This document shows positions 17,467 through 24,826 of a DNA stretch of 64,000 bases, piece by piece. The notes beneath the pieces were generated by a model. That model searched no databases, was not told the origin of the DNA, and worked only from the letters and a program-made list of their open reading frames with translations. This DNA is from Oryzisolibacter propanilivorax (GTDB lineage Bacteria; Pseudomonadota; Gammaproteobacteria; Burkholderiales; Burkholderiaceae_C): positions 62,001 to 126,000 of the forward strand of contig NZ_FNHP01000008.1 in assembly GCF_900103645.1 (NCBI RefSeq), written 5' to 3'. How positions within the stretch are numbered: position 1 is the stretch's first letter; each line of letters starts with the position of its first letter. A program made the position numbers and the translations under genes.

Positions 17467-17490
17467 TTATGGTACTTAAAGAGACCATAA
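17467..17490. promoter_or_regulatory. Operator-like palindrome 2 in the divergent control region
   Basis: TTATGGT (17467-17473) and ACCATAA (17484-17490) form a 7-bp inverted repeat just before the repressor gene, in the most AT-rich part of the control region. GGTACTT occurs twice here (17471 and 17495). The repressor start is 14 bp away, so autoregulation is plausible. Confidence 0.55.
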
Positions 17491-17503
17491 GCAAGGTACT
17501 TTT

Positions 17504-17884
17504 GTGTCTGAAGAAAAAGAATTTGCAGCTGCTGGCAGGCGTATCCGCGCACTGAGGGGCGAGACAACGCAGAGCGCGTTTGCCGAGCGTCTTGGTGTGA
17601 ACCGGAAAACGGTCGAACGGTGGGAGGCCGGCGAGCGCTTGCCAGACGGGCAATCGCTGCTAGCACTGATGACCGTGTGTGGTGCGGATGTGAACTACAT
17701 CCTCACCGGCCAGCGCAGCCAAGCAGCAGCCCCACCGTCAGCGCTGCCGCCCCGGGTGCGCGCGCTGGTGCAGAACTACGAGGCCACGGACGAGGAAGGC
17801 AGGCGCCACATCGAGCGCGCGGCCGATCTCGAGGCGCAATCAGCGGCCGCAGGCCGCAAGAAGACCGCGCGTGGCGGCCAATGA
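17504..17884 (+). CDS. XRE-family phage repressor
   Basis: A 126-residue protein with GTG start. Residues 10-65 form an XRE helix-turn-helix (QSAFAERLGVNRKTVERWEAGERLPD), and the C-terminus is a short helical dimerisation part without a LexA-type protease domain. As the only rightward gene facing the early operon, it is the likely lysogeny repressor. The absence of a self-cleavage domain suggests that induction does not run through RecA-stimulated autocleavage. Confidence 0.8.
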   Translation: MSEEKEFAAAGRRIRALRGETTQSAFAERLGVNRKTVERWEAGERLPDGQSLLALMTVCGADVNYILTGQRSQAAAPPSALPPRVRALVQNYEATDEEGRRHIERAADLEAQSAAAGRKKTARGGQ

Positions 17885-17926
17885 CGCAGAAATTCATCAG
17901 TAGCGCTACGGCGTTGGGAGGAGACC

Positions 17927-18406
17927 ATGGATAGGCCTGTAGAGGCATCAACACGCAGCACGGCAGGGCACTTCGTGCTCTTGCTGTCGGCCGGACTGCT
18001 GGGCGGGCTGGTCGGGTGTGGCTCCGATGAAGACCAAGCGCGCTGGAGCGCTCAGAAGGTCATCGCGGCCCGCATGAAGGACCCCGATTCGGCCAAGTTC
18101 CGCGATGTCTACACGGTAGACGCGCCATCCACTTTGCCCAATACACGCCGCATCGCCGTCTGCGGCGTGGTCGACGGCAAGAACAGCTTCGGCACGTACA
18201 CCGGAGGCGATCGCTTCGTCGTGCTGCAGTCCTTCGACAGCAAGTTCAACACCCAGGACACCGTCACCGCAGAGGTGGAACCGGCAGACCGACGCGCAAC
18301 CCCCGATTCCAGGAAAGCGGGCATGCCAGCCACGGTCTATGAAAGCGTGTACTGGAACCGGTACTGCGTGGACGCATCGCACCCGCCGACGTTTACGGGC
18401 ATTTGA
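17927..18406 (+). CDS. Prophage-encoded lipoprotein (cargo gene)
   Basis: The 159-residue protein has a hydrophobic signal (about residues 14-30) ending in the lipobox LVGC with Cys31, so it should be a membrane-anchored lipoprotein. The mature part contains KVIAARMKDPDSAKFRDV and no known enzymatic motif. It sits between the repressor and the lysis genes, a usual slot for lysogenic conversion or superinfection-exclusion genes. Function unknown; a surface or exclusion role is inference. Confidence 0.7.
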   Translation: MDRPVEASTRSTAGHFVLLLSAGLLGGLVGCGSDEDQARWSAQKVIAARMKDPDSAKFRDVYTVDAPSTLPNTRRIAVCGVVDGKNSFGTYTGGDRFVVLQSFDSKFNTQDTVTAEVEPADRRATPDSRKAGMPATVYESVYWNRYCVDASHPPTFTGI

Positions 18407-18425
18407 AAGCGAACAAAGGAAAAAA

Positions 18426-19415
18426 ATGTCTTTGCCACTTCGCAAACGCACCGTGCATTTCTACGAGATTCATCTGCGCTCCTATGCCAAGGGCAGAGCT
18501 TCCATCCAACACCCCTCCTGCGCCGCGCTGCAAGACCTGCTCAAGTGTTTCGCCCAACTGGCAACCCGCAGCAAGCTGCCGCAGACCATCCGCCGGTCAC
18601 CCCATCTGCACACGGTTCTCGCAGACTGGAATTACGACCAGGCCAATAGTTGCTACGAGCTGCTGATCAGCAAAGCCAATGCTGCGCTGTCTGATGTTGC
18701 CCTGCGTGACCTGGCCACAGCGAGGCTGCGCAAGGCGGGCAAAACCAAGGCGGAAGGCATCGAGATTTCGGCCCATGTTTTGGTTCGCCCCAACGCGGAT
18801 GGCAGAACCGCAGCGATGCTGCTCACCATGCAAGCAGGCGTCTGCGCGAAAGACGTCGTAACTTTGCTGAGGGCATTGTCCCGGGAAGCTGCCAAACACC
18901 GTCGCAACAGGGCGCTGTTTCACTTCGACGTTCCCTCCGGGGCCAAGGACGCAAACGGCAAGCCAGAGCAATACGAGGTGACCTACGGTTTTACCGCTTA
19001 TGCCCACCAAGGGCAGACGCTGGCAAATGCCCTGCAATCTGGCGAATTCGAGGCAATGGATTTGATTGCACGCCAGCGCACCCAGTTCGACACCGGAGGC
19101 AATTTGCAGATCACCGAACGCAGCGTCAGTGTCCAGGCCACCGTGCCTAAGGCAGTCACTGGCGCGCGCATCATCAATGCGGTACGCTCCTTCGTACAAA
19201 GCCGGGAAGGGGCTGGCTTTGACAAGCTGCGCATCCACTACAAAACAGTGGCTGGCAAGAAGACCAGCGCCACGCTGAACATCAACGACCTGGACGCGGC
19301 ATTCACTCTCAAAGACCACATCGAGTTGGACACTGAAGTGGAGGCTCAGCAGGAAACGCTCAGCCCCATCATCCTGGCCGGGATGAAGCCGTTACTCCAG
19401 TCGGTGCCCTCATAA
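18426..19415 (+). CDS. Unknown 329-residue soluble cargo protein
   Basis: The protein begins MSLPLRKRTVHFYEIHLRSY (ATG at 18426 with AAGGAAAAAA before it; the in-frame ATG at 18339 lies inside the preceding gene). No signal peptide, membrane helix or known motif is visible; the middle is mixed alpha/beta. GC content is lower than in the flanking phage modules. It is followed 12 bp later by a membrane-protein gene in the same direction, suggesting a two-gene unit. Its location in the cargo slot suggests superinfection defence, but nothing in the sequence proves it. Confidence 0.7.
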   Translation: MSLPLRKRTVHFYEIHLRSYAKGRASIQHPSCAALQDLLKCFAQLATRSKLPQTIRRSPHLHTVLADWNYDQANSCYELLISKANAALSDVALRDLATARLRKAGKTKAEGIEISAHVLVRPNADGRTAAMLLTMQAGVCAKDVVTLLRALSREAAKHRRNRALFHFDVPSGAKDANGKPEQYEVTYGFTAYAHQGQTLANALQSGEFEAMDLIARQRTQFDTGGNLQITERSVSVQATVPKAVTGARIINAVRSFVQSREGAGFDKLRIHYKTVAGKKTSATLNINDLDAAFTLKDHIELDTEVEAQQETLSPIILAGMKPLLQSVPS

Positions 19416-19427
19416 GCTGCAACCACC

Positions 19428-19991
19428 ATGCTGGATCTTGTCAGGCCCTTTTCATTCCTCACTATCCGGCATCCTTCACGAGTGCCGTTATGGGTGAATT
19501 GGCTGCTTCCGCTGCTGGCGGCGCTCATGGCGCTATTGGCGATCGGCTGGCTGGGCAGCAGCGTGAACGTGTTTGGAAAGGATGGGTTGCTTGACCGCTT
19601 CCTGGGCTTTATCCAGACCTTGGCAGGCTTCTATATCGCCGCTCTGGCGGCGGTGTCATCCTTCAACAGTCCCCACCTCGACCGGGAAATGCCCAGCCCA
19701 GCTCCCACCATGTACATCAAGTACAACACGGGGATGCAAAGTGTGCCGGCGACACGGCGGCGCTTTCTGACGTCGATGTTTGCCTACCTCACGGCATTGA
19801 GTTTCCTCTTCAGCATTGGTGCCATCGCGGTCGTGGTCTTGGCTCCCGCGCTCAAGCAGTCTTGGCCAGCGGCCGTGACCTACTTGCATTGGCTGGGCCT
19901 GGGGGTATTTTCCTTTGCACTCTTCCAGATGACGTTTGTGACCTTTTGGGGACTGTTCTATCTGGGCGAGCGCATGCTCACGCCCGACTGA
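19428..19991 (+). CDS. Unknown 187-residue cargo membrane protein
   Basis: Four hydrophobic segments are visible (about residues 24-46, 60-80, 118-142 and 150-180), so this is an integral membrane protein. No family is recognised. Its codon use and lower GC match the preceding soluble-protein gene and differ from the phage core. Soluble sensor plus membrane effector pairs are a common design among phage-defence systems, which is why this pair is flagged; that function is inference. Confidence 0.7.
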   Translation: MLDLVRPFSFLTIRHPSRVPLWVNWLLPLLAALMALLAIGWLGSSVNVFGKDGLLDRFLGFIQTLAGFYIAALAAVSSFNSPHLDREMPSPAPTMYIKYNTGMQSVPATRRRFLTSMFAYLTALSFLFSIGAIAVVVLAPALKQSWPAAVTYLHWLGLGVFSFALFQMTFVTFWGLFYLGERMLTPD

Positions 19992-20006
19992 AGTCCTAGC
20001 GAAAAC

Positions 20007-20027
20007 AGGGTCCTGGTTCCCAATACA
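20007..20027 (+). promoter_or_regulatory. 21-bp repeat, copy 1 (candidate lysis late promoter)
   Basis: A 21-bp sequence built around gggtcctggttcccaatac is repeated without mismatch at 28436-28456. This copy is 65 bp upstream of the holin start, after the last cargo gene. Its position corresponds to Mu Plys. A Mor-family activator site is the simplest explanation. Confidence 0.55.
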
Positions 20028-20091
20028 CAGCGCGTCCTCGCGGCAAGACTGATGGCTTTCCCCCATCGCCTTCATCCGCCAAGGACCGCCC

Positions 20092-20451
20092 GTGAGAGAC
20101 TTCATCCCCGCGTGGCTGCGCGTGCCGCGCACCACCACCTGGCTGCTCCTGGCCGCCAGCTTGCTGGTGGCCATCGCCATCATCGCGCCCCCGCAGTTGC
20201 CGGTGGTGCTCTACAAGGCCTCCCTCGTCGCCTTGGCCGCCGTGCTGGGCTACTGGCTCGACCGCGCCCTGTTCCCCTACGCCCGCCCTGACGGCTACCT
20301 GGTGCGCGACTGGCGCTACGGCACCGACGAGCCCGTGGGCGAGGTCGACTACCCCGTCGTCGCGAGCCACCTGCGCGCCTTCACCGCCGCCATGCTGCGC
20401 CGCGCCCTGGTGGTGGGCTGCGTGGTGCTGGGCGTTGCCTCGGGCCTGTGA
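20092..20451 (+). CDS. Putative holin
   Basis: The 119-residue protein has three hydrophobic stretches (about residues 16-33, 40-58 and 103-118) and resembles the putative holins of Mu-like prophages. It heads the lysis cassette. Holins open the inner membrane to release or activate the endolysin. It starts with GTG at 20092, and its stop overlaps the transglycosylase start (TGATG). Confidence 0.75.
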   Translation: MRDFIPAWLRVPRTTTWLLLAASLLVAIAIIAPPQLPVVLYKASLVALAAVLGYWLDRALFPYARPDGYLVRDWRYGTDEPVGEVDYPVVASHLRAFTAAMLRRALVVGCVVLGVASGL

Positions 20452-21104
20452 TGCGGCAAGCCCTCAAGGACTTGGCGCTGGCCGCGCTGCTGGTGGCGCT
20501 GTGCGCGCTGGCGGCCTGCCTGGCCCCGGCGGCCCACGCGCAAACCACGGGCCTGGCGTCCGCGGGCGCGCAGGCACCTCAAGAGGCGGCGCGCTACCGC
20601 AGGCTTTTGATCCGCACGGCGCATGCCTATTGGGGCCTGGACGCGCCGGTGGCCGTGTTCGCCGCCCAGGTGCACCAGGAAAGCGCCTGGCGCGCCGATG
20701 CGGTGAGCCGCGTGGGCGCGCAGGGCATGGCGCAGTTCATGCCCGCCACCACGCGCTGGATCGCCGGCCTGCACCCGCATCTTGCCGCGCAGCAGCCCTT
20801 CAACCCCGCCTGGGCGCTGAGCGCCCTGGTCACCTACGACCGCTGGCTGTATGACCGCGCCCCCGCGCGCTACACGCCGCGCGAGCGCATGCACGTCGCC
20901 CTGCGCGCCTACAACGGCGGCCTGGGCCACTGGCAGGCGGAGGCGGCGGCTACCGGGGCCGCGCAGCCCACGCCCGCCCAGGTCGATGCCGCGTGCGGCA
21001 GGGCCAGGCGAGCCCCGGTGCACTGCGCGGAAAACCTGGGCTACCCCCAGCGCATCCTGGTGGTGCTGCAGCCGCGCTACGCGGCGTGGGGGCCCGGCCT
21101 GTGA
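20451..21104 (+). CDS. Phage lytic transglycosylase endolysin
   Basis: The 217-residue protein has an N-terminal hydrophobic signal (about residues 8-30, ending AAHA) and an SLT-type catalytic domain: VHQESAWRADAVS with catalytic Glu77, then GAQGMAQFMPATT and the AYNGG motif. It cleaves the glycan strands of peptidoglycan. The signal suggests Sec export or signal-arrest-release rather than passage through a holin pore. The ATG at 20451 overlaps the holin stop; the spanin gene starts 4 bp before its own stop. Confidence 0.92.
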   Translation: MRQALKDLALAALLVALCALAACLAPAAHAQTTGLASAGAQAPQEAARYRRLLIRTAHAYWGLDAPVAVFAAQVHQESAWRADAVSRVGAQGMAQFMPATTRWIAGLHPHLAAQQPFNPAWALSALVTYDRWLYDRAPARYTPRERMHVALRAYNGGLGHWQAEAAATGAAQPTPAQVDAACGRARRAPVHCAENLGYPQRILVVLQPRYAAWGPGL

Positions 21105-21637
21105 CCGTCAGCACCCGTGCCATCGCCCTGGCCATGCTGGTGGCCAGCGCCATCGCAGGCGCCCATTGGCTGAAGACCTATCTGATCGCCCAGGGCGACG
21201 CGCGCGGCGCCGCCCGCGTGCAGGCCGCCTGGGATGCGCAAGAGGCCCAGCGCAATGCTGCCACCGCGCGCGACAACGCCACCAAGTTCCGTAACGCCGA
21301 AAGGCTCGCCCATGAAGACGCCCAAGCCCAGGCTGCGCGCCACGCTCGCGATGCTGCTGCTGCCGCCACTGTGCGCGGCCTGCGCGCCGAGATTGACCGC
21401 CTCAACAGCCGCCCCCATCCCTACCCGGCAGGAGATGCCGGCCTTGCCGCCTGCGCTGGCGAAGCCACCGCCGCGAGAGAGCTTTTCGGAGAAAGCGCAG
21501 GCGCGTATCAAGCGCTGGCAGCAGAGGCTGACGGACTCCGCGACCAGGTGACCGGCCTGCAGGACTTTGCCCTGCGCGTGTGCCGCGCGGGCAGCGCGCC
21601 GAGCTCGGGGCCTGTGGCCGCAAGGAGCCGCGATTGA
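21101..21637 (+). CDS. Rz-like inner-membrane spanin
   Basis: The 178-residue protein starts at a GTG overlapping the endolysin stop. It has one N-terminal membrane helix (residues 5-22) and a long Ala-rich periplasmic coiled coil (about residues 35-100), as in Rz/DUF2514 i-spanins. A second gene (Rz1) is nested within it in another frame. Together they disrupt the outer membrane at the end of lysis. Confidence 0.82.
   Translation: MTVSTRAIALAMLVASAIAGAHWLKTYLIAQGDARGAARVQAAWDAQEAQRNAATARDNATKFRNAERLAHEDAQAQAARHARDAAAAATVRGLRAEIDRLNSRPHPYPAGDAGLAACAGEATAARELFGESAGAYQALAAEADGLRDQVTGLQDFALRVCRAGSAPSSGPVAARSRD
21312..21551 (+). CDS. Rz1-like outer-membrane lipoprotein spanin nested inside Rz
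   Basis: The protein has 79 residues from the ATG at 21312, in the +1 frame and wholly within Rz. A short signal sequence ends in a lipobox (LCAAC), followed by a proline-rich stretch (PALPPALAKPPPRE) and a short helix, exactly the Rz1 pattern. An in-frame ATG further upstream (21234) would put a long non-signal extension before the helix, so it was not chosen. Confidence 0.8.
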   Translation: MKTPKPRLRATLAMLLLPPLCAACAPRLTASTAAPIPTRQEMPALPPALAKPPPRESFSEKAQARIKRWQQRLTDSATR

Positions 21638-21885
21638 CCGACGACATCGACCGCGCCCAGGCGCGCGAGGCCGAGCTGCTGGCAGACGCGCTGCGCGCCC
21701 ACGCCCGCCGCGCCGGCCTGGCCGGCCGCACGGTGGCCGACTCCGCCCACTTCTGCGGCGAGCGCTCGGGTGGCGAGCTGGGCTGTGGCGAGCCTATTGC
21801 CCCGGCGCGCCGCGCCGCGCTGCCCGGCTGCCAGCTGTGCGTGGACTGCCAGGCACGCCAGGAAAGAACCAGAGGAACGCGATGA
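21634..21885 (+). CDS. TraR/DksA-type zinc-finger protein
   Basis: The 83-residue protein starts at a TTG overlapping the Rz stop. A coiled-coil N-terminus is followed by a zinc finger with Cys41, Cys51, Cys66, Cys69 and Cys72. Phage TraR/DksA proteins bind RNA polymerase through the secondary channel and change promoter choice. It is coupled to the next gene by an ATGA overlap. Typical of this position in Mu-like phages. Confidence 0.82.
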   Translation: MTDDIDRAQAREAELLADALRAHARRAGLAGRTVADSAHFCGERSGGELGCGEPIAPARRAALPGCQLCVDCQARQERTRGTR

Positions 21886-22232
21886 CGCTGCAGGTGGATT
21901 TCTGGCAGCTGTTCGGCTTCGGGCTGACGCTGCTGACCGGCTTTGCCGGAATCATCTTGACCGCCGGGCGCCTGATCGCCTCCCAGTTCGAAACCCGCAT
22001 CAACGAACGCTTCGACGTGCTGCAAAAGGCGCGCGAGGCCGAGGCCGCGGGCATCACCCGGCTGGAGCGCGATTTCCTGCGCCTGCAGGCCGACCTGCCG
22101 CTGCACTACGTGCGCCGCGAGGACTACGTGCGCGGCCAGTCCATCGTCGAGGCCAAGCTCGACGGCCTGGCCACCAAGATCGACAACGCCCAGCTGCGCG
22201 TTGCCGCCATCAACGACCGAGGCAGCCCATGA
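21882..22232 (+). CDS. Mu gp25-like membrane/coiled-coil protein (DUF2730-like)
   Basis: The 116-residue protein has an N-terminal membrane helix (residues 8-30) followed by a coiled coil with ERDFLRLQADLPLHYVRREDY. Proteins of this form lie between the DksA-like gene and gp26/gp27 in Mu-like phages. Function unknown; the family assignment rests on size, topology and position. Confidence 0.6.
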   Translation: MTLQVDFWQLFGFGLTLLTGFAGIILTAGRLIASQFETRINERFDVLQKAREAEAAGITRLERDFLRLQADLPLHYVRREDYVRGQSIVEAKLDGLATKIDNAQLRVAAINDRGSP

Positions 22233-22543
22233 GCCCCACCATCGACACCGCCCGCATCCGCCGCGAGAACCTGCGCTGGCTCATCATCCTCACGCTCAAC
22301 AACGCCCGCCCCATCGGCGCGTTCGAAGGCCCAGTGCTCTCGGTCGCCCAGTCCGAGTACCCCGACGCCACGCCGCTGGAGCTGCGCCGCGAGATGGACT
22401 ACCTGCACGGGCGCGAGCTGGTGCGCCTGGACAAGCAGCCCTGCGGGCGCTGGTTCGCCGAGCTCACCCGTATCGGCGTGGACCTGGCCGAGTACACCAT
22501 CGCCTGCGAGCCGGGCATTGCCCGCCCCGCGCGCTACTGGTGA
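22229..22543 (+). CDS. Mu gp26-like small phage protein
   Basis: The 104-residue protein resembles a winged-helix domain: ENLRWLIILTLNNARPIGAF, then ELRREMDYLHGRELVRLD. It overlaps the upstream gene by 4 bp and precedes the small terminase. Its role is unknown; it may assist packaging. Confidence 0.65.
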   Translation: MSPTIDTARIRRENLRWLIILTLNNARPIGAFEGPVLSVAQSEYPDATPLELRREMDYLHGRELVRLDKQPCGRWFAELTRIGVDLAEYTIACEPGIARPARYW

Positions 22544-22546
22544 GCC

Positions 22547-23140
22547 ATGGGCCGCAAGAGCTCCATCGACCGGCTCGATCCGGAAATCAAGGCCTACATC
22601 CAGGCCATGCTCGCCTCGGGCGGCGTGACGCTGAGCGAGCTGATCGCCGACCTGCAGCAGCGCTACCCGGCCGCCGCGCGCTCGGGCAGCCTGCCCAGCC
22701 GCTCGGCCGTGGGCCGCTACGGCCAGAAGCTGGAGCGGCGCCTGTCGGCCATCCGCGCCAGCACCGAAGCCGCACGCCTCATCCAGCAGCACGCCGGCGA
22801 CGACAAGGACGCGCGCAGCGAGGCCCTCACCGCCATGGTGCAGACCGAGCTGTTCGAGGCCATCCTGGCGCTGCAGGAGGCGGACGAGCCCGGCGAGGTC
22901 GGCGAGCGCGCCGACCCCGGCGAGCGCGTGGCACTGCTGTCCAAGGCGGCCAAGAACATCGCCACGCTCACCCGCTCCAGCATCAACTTGAAGGAGTTCC
23001 AGGCCAAGGTGGAGGAGGCCACGCGCAAGAAGCTGCTGGCCGAGCAGGAGGCCAACCTGCAGGAGGTCGCCAAGGCCCAGGGCATGGACGCCGACCAGGT
23101 GGACTTCTGGCGCCGCAAGTTCCTGGGCATCGGGGCCTGA
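22547..23140 (+). CDS. Small terminase subunit (DUF3486 / Mu gp27)
   Basis: The 197-residue protein begins MGRKSSIDRLDPEIKAYI, with an N-terminal helix-turn-helix-like domain (to about residue 70) and a helical C-terminus, as in Mu gp27 (DUF3486). It should recognise phage DNA for packaging with the large subunit encoded directly downstream (1-bp gap). Confidence 0.87.
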   Translation: MGRKSSIDRLDPEIKAYIQAMLASGGVTLSELIADLQQRYPAAARSGSLPSRSAVGRYGQKLERRLSAIRASTEAARLIQQHAGDDKDARSEALTAMVQTELFEAILALQEADEPGEVGERADPGERVALLSKAAKNIATLTRSSINLKEFQAKVEEATRKKLLAEQEANLQEVAKAQGMDADQVDFWRRKFLGIGA

Positions 23141-23141
23141 C

Positions 23142-24812
23142 ATGAACGCCATCAAGCCCCTGGGCTCCACCCTGCGCACGCTGGAATGGGACGACCTGCC
23201 CGCCAGCGTGCGCGCCATTCCCGAAGGCTTCGACCCGCTGGCCGACGGCGTGCTCATGAAGCACCAGCGCGAGGTGGCCGCCATCCAGGCGGCCATCGTC
23301 GCGGTCCCGAAGGGCCGGCGCACCGGCATCACCTTCGGCACCATGCTCGACAAGACGCTGGTGGCCGCCGCGCGCAAGAGCGCCGGCGGCGACAACGTCT
23401 ACTACATCGGCGACACCAAGGAAAAGGGCCTGGAGGCCATCGGCTACTGCGCCAAGTTCGCCCGCGTCATCGCCCAGGCGCAGGGCCAGGGCGTCTCCGG
23501 CGTCGAGGAATTCCTGTTCGAAGACCAGGACGACAGCGGCAAGACCCGCCACATCACCGCCTACCGCATCCGCTTCGCCTCCGGCTTCCAGGTCTGCGCG
23601 CTGTCCAGCCGCCCGGCCAACATCCGCGGCCTGCAGGGCCACGTGGTCATCGACGAGGCGGCCTTCCACCCCGACGTGCAGGGCGTGCTCGACGCCGCGA
23701 CCGCGCTGCTGATCTGGGGCGGGCAGATCACCGTCATCAGCTCGCACAACGGCAAGGCCAACCCCTTCGCCCAGTTCTGCCGCGACATCGAGGCCGGCCG
23801 CTACGGCGCCGACGCGCGCGTGGCCACCGTCACGTTCGACGACGCGGTGGCCAATGGCCTGTACGAGCGCGTGTGCTTCATGAAAGGAACCCCACCCACG
23901 GTGGAGGGCAAACAGGCCTGGTACACCAAGATCCGCAACGGCTACGGCGTGCGCAAGGCCGCCATGCGCGAGGAGCTGGACGCCATCCCGCGCGACGGCA
24001 ATGGCCTGTGCCTGCCGGGCGTGTGGATCGAGCAGGCCATGGTGCTGCCGCCCGAGCGGGTGCTGCGCCTGGCGCTGGACGAAGACTTCGTGCGCAACAG
24101 CCCGCCCGAGCGTGAGGCCTGGGTGGCCGACTGGATCGCGCGCCACCTGGATCCGGCCCTGGCGCTGCTCGACCCGCATGAGCGCCACGTGTTCTGCCAC
24201 GACTACGCGCGCCACCGCGACTTCTCCAGTTGGGGCGCCATGGCGCTGGGCATGGGCATGCGCCGGCGCGTGCCGCTGTGCATCGAAATGCACAAGGTGC
24301 CCTATGCCCAGCAAAAGCAGATCACGTGGCACGCCATCAGGCGGCTGCCGCGGCGCTGCGGCGGCGCCATGGACGCCGGCGGCAATGGCGAAGCCCTGGC
24401 CGAGGAGACGGCCGACGAGTTCGGCCACACGCATGTGCACCAGGTCAAGTTCAGCCGGGCCTGGTATGGCACCTGGATGCCCAAGCTGGTGCAGGGCTTC
24501 GAGGACGGAATGCTCGACATCCCCGCCGACCCCAACTTCGCCCAGGACCTGCGCGCCATCGAAGAGGTGGACGGCATCCCCATGGTCGCCAAGGTGCGCC
24601 GCAAGGACGTCAAGGACCCCGACCTGCTGCGCCACGGCGACAGCGCCTCCATGCTCGCGCTGGGCTGGTTCGCCACGCTCAACCTGGGCGCCTCCATCGA
24701 CTTCACTCCCGCCCCCGCGCTGCCGCGCGGCTTCGACAACCTCGGCGCGGCCGGCCCGGACGATGAGGCCGAGGACTACCTCGGCCTGGTCGAGCCGCGC
24801 GCTACCTGGTAG
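23142..24812 (+). CDS. Terminase large subunit (Mu gp28-like)
   Basis: The 556-residue protein has the gp28 terminase layout. An atypical Walker A (VPKGRRTGIT, residues 55-64) and Walker B with the DE pair (GHVVIDEAAFHP, 167-178) form the N-terminal ATPase, and a C-terminal RNase-H-like nuclease domain follows from about residue 330. It powers headful packaging of DNA from within integrated copies, so packaged genomes should carry host DNA at one end, as in Mu. Confidence 0.92.
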   Translation: MNAIKPLGSTLRTLEWDDLPASVRAIPEGFDPLADGVLMKHQREVAAIQAAIVAVPKGRRTGITFGTMLDKTLVAAARKSAGGDNVYYIGDTKEKGLEAIGYCAKFARVIAQAQGQGVSGVEEFLFEDQDDSGKTRHITAYRIRFASGFQVCALSSRPANIRGLQGHVVIDEAAFHPDVQGVLDAATALLIWGGQITVISSHNGKANPFAQFCRDIEAGRYGADARVATVTFDDAVANGLYERVCFMKGTPPTVEGKQAWYTKIRNGYGVRKAAMREELDAIPRDGNGLCLPGVWIEQAMVLPPERVLRLALDEDFVRNSPPEREAWVADWIARHLDPALALLDPHERHVFCHDYARHRDFSSWGAMALGMGMRRRVPLCIEMHKVPYAQQKQITWHAIRRLPRRCGGAMDAGGNGEALAEETADEFGHTHVHQVKFSRAWYGTWMPKLVQGFEDGMLDIPADPNFAQDLRAIEEVDGIPMVAKVRRKDVKDPDLLRHGDSASMLALGWFATLNLGASIDFTPAPALPRGFDNLGAAGPDDEAEDYLGLVEPRATW

Positions 24813-24826
24813 AGACCCACGCTGCA

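Noticed and set aside
18426-19991. Assignment of the cargo pair to the Kiwa defence system (KwaA membrane protein, KwaB soluble protein)
   Set aside because: Sizes are similar, but the gene order is reversed and I see no KwaB-like sequence, so only an unnamed defence candidate is proposed.
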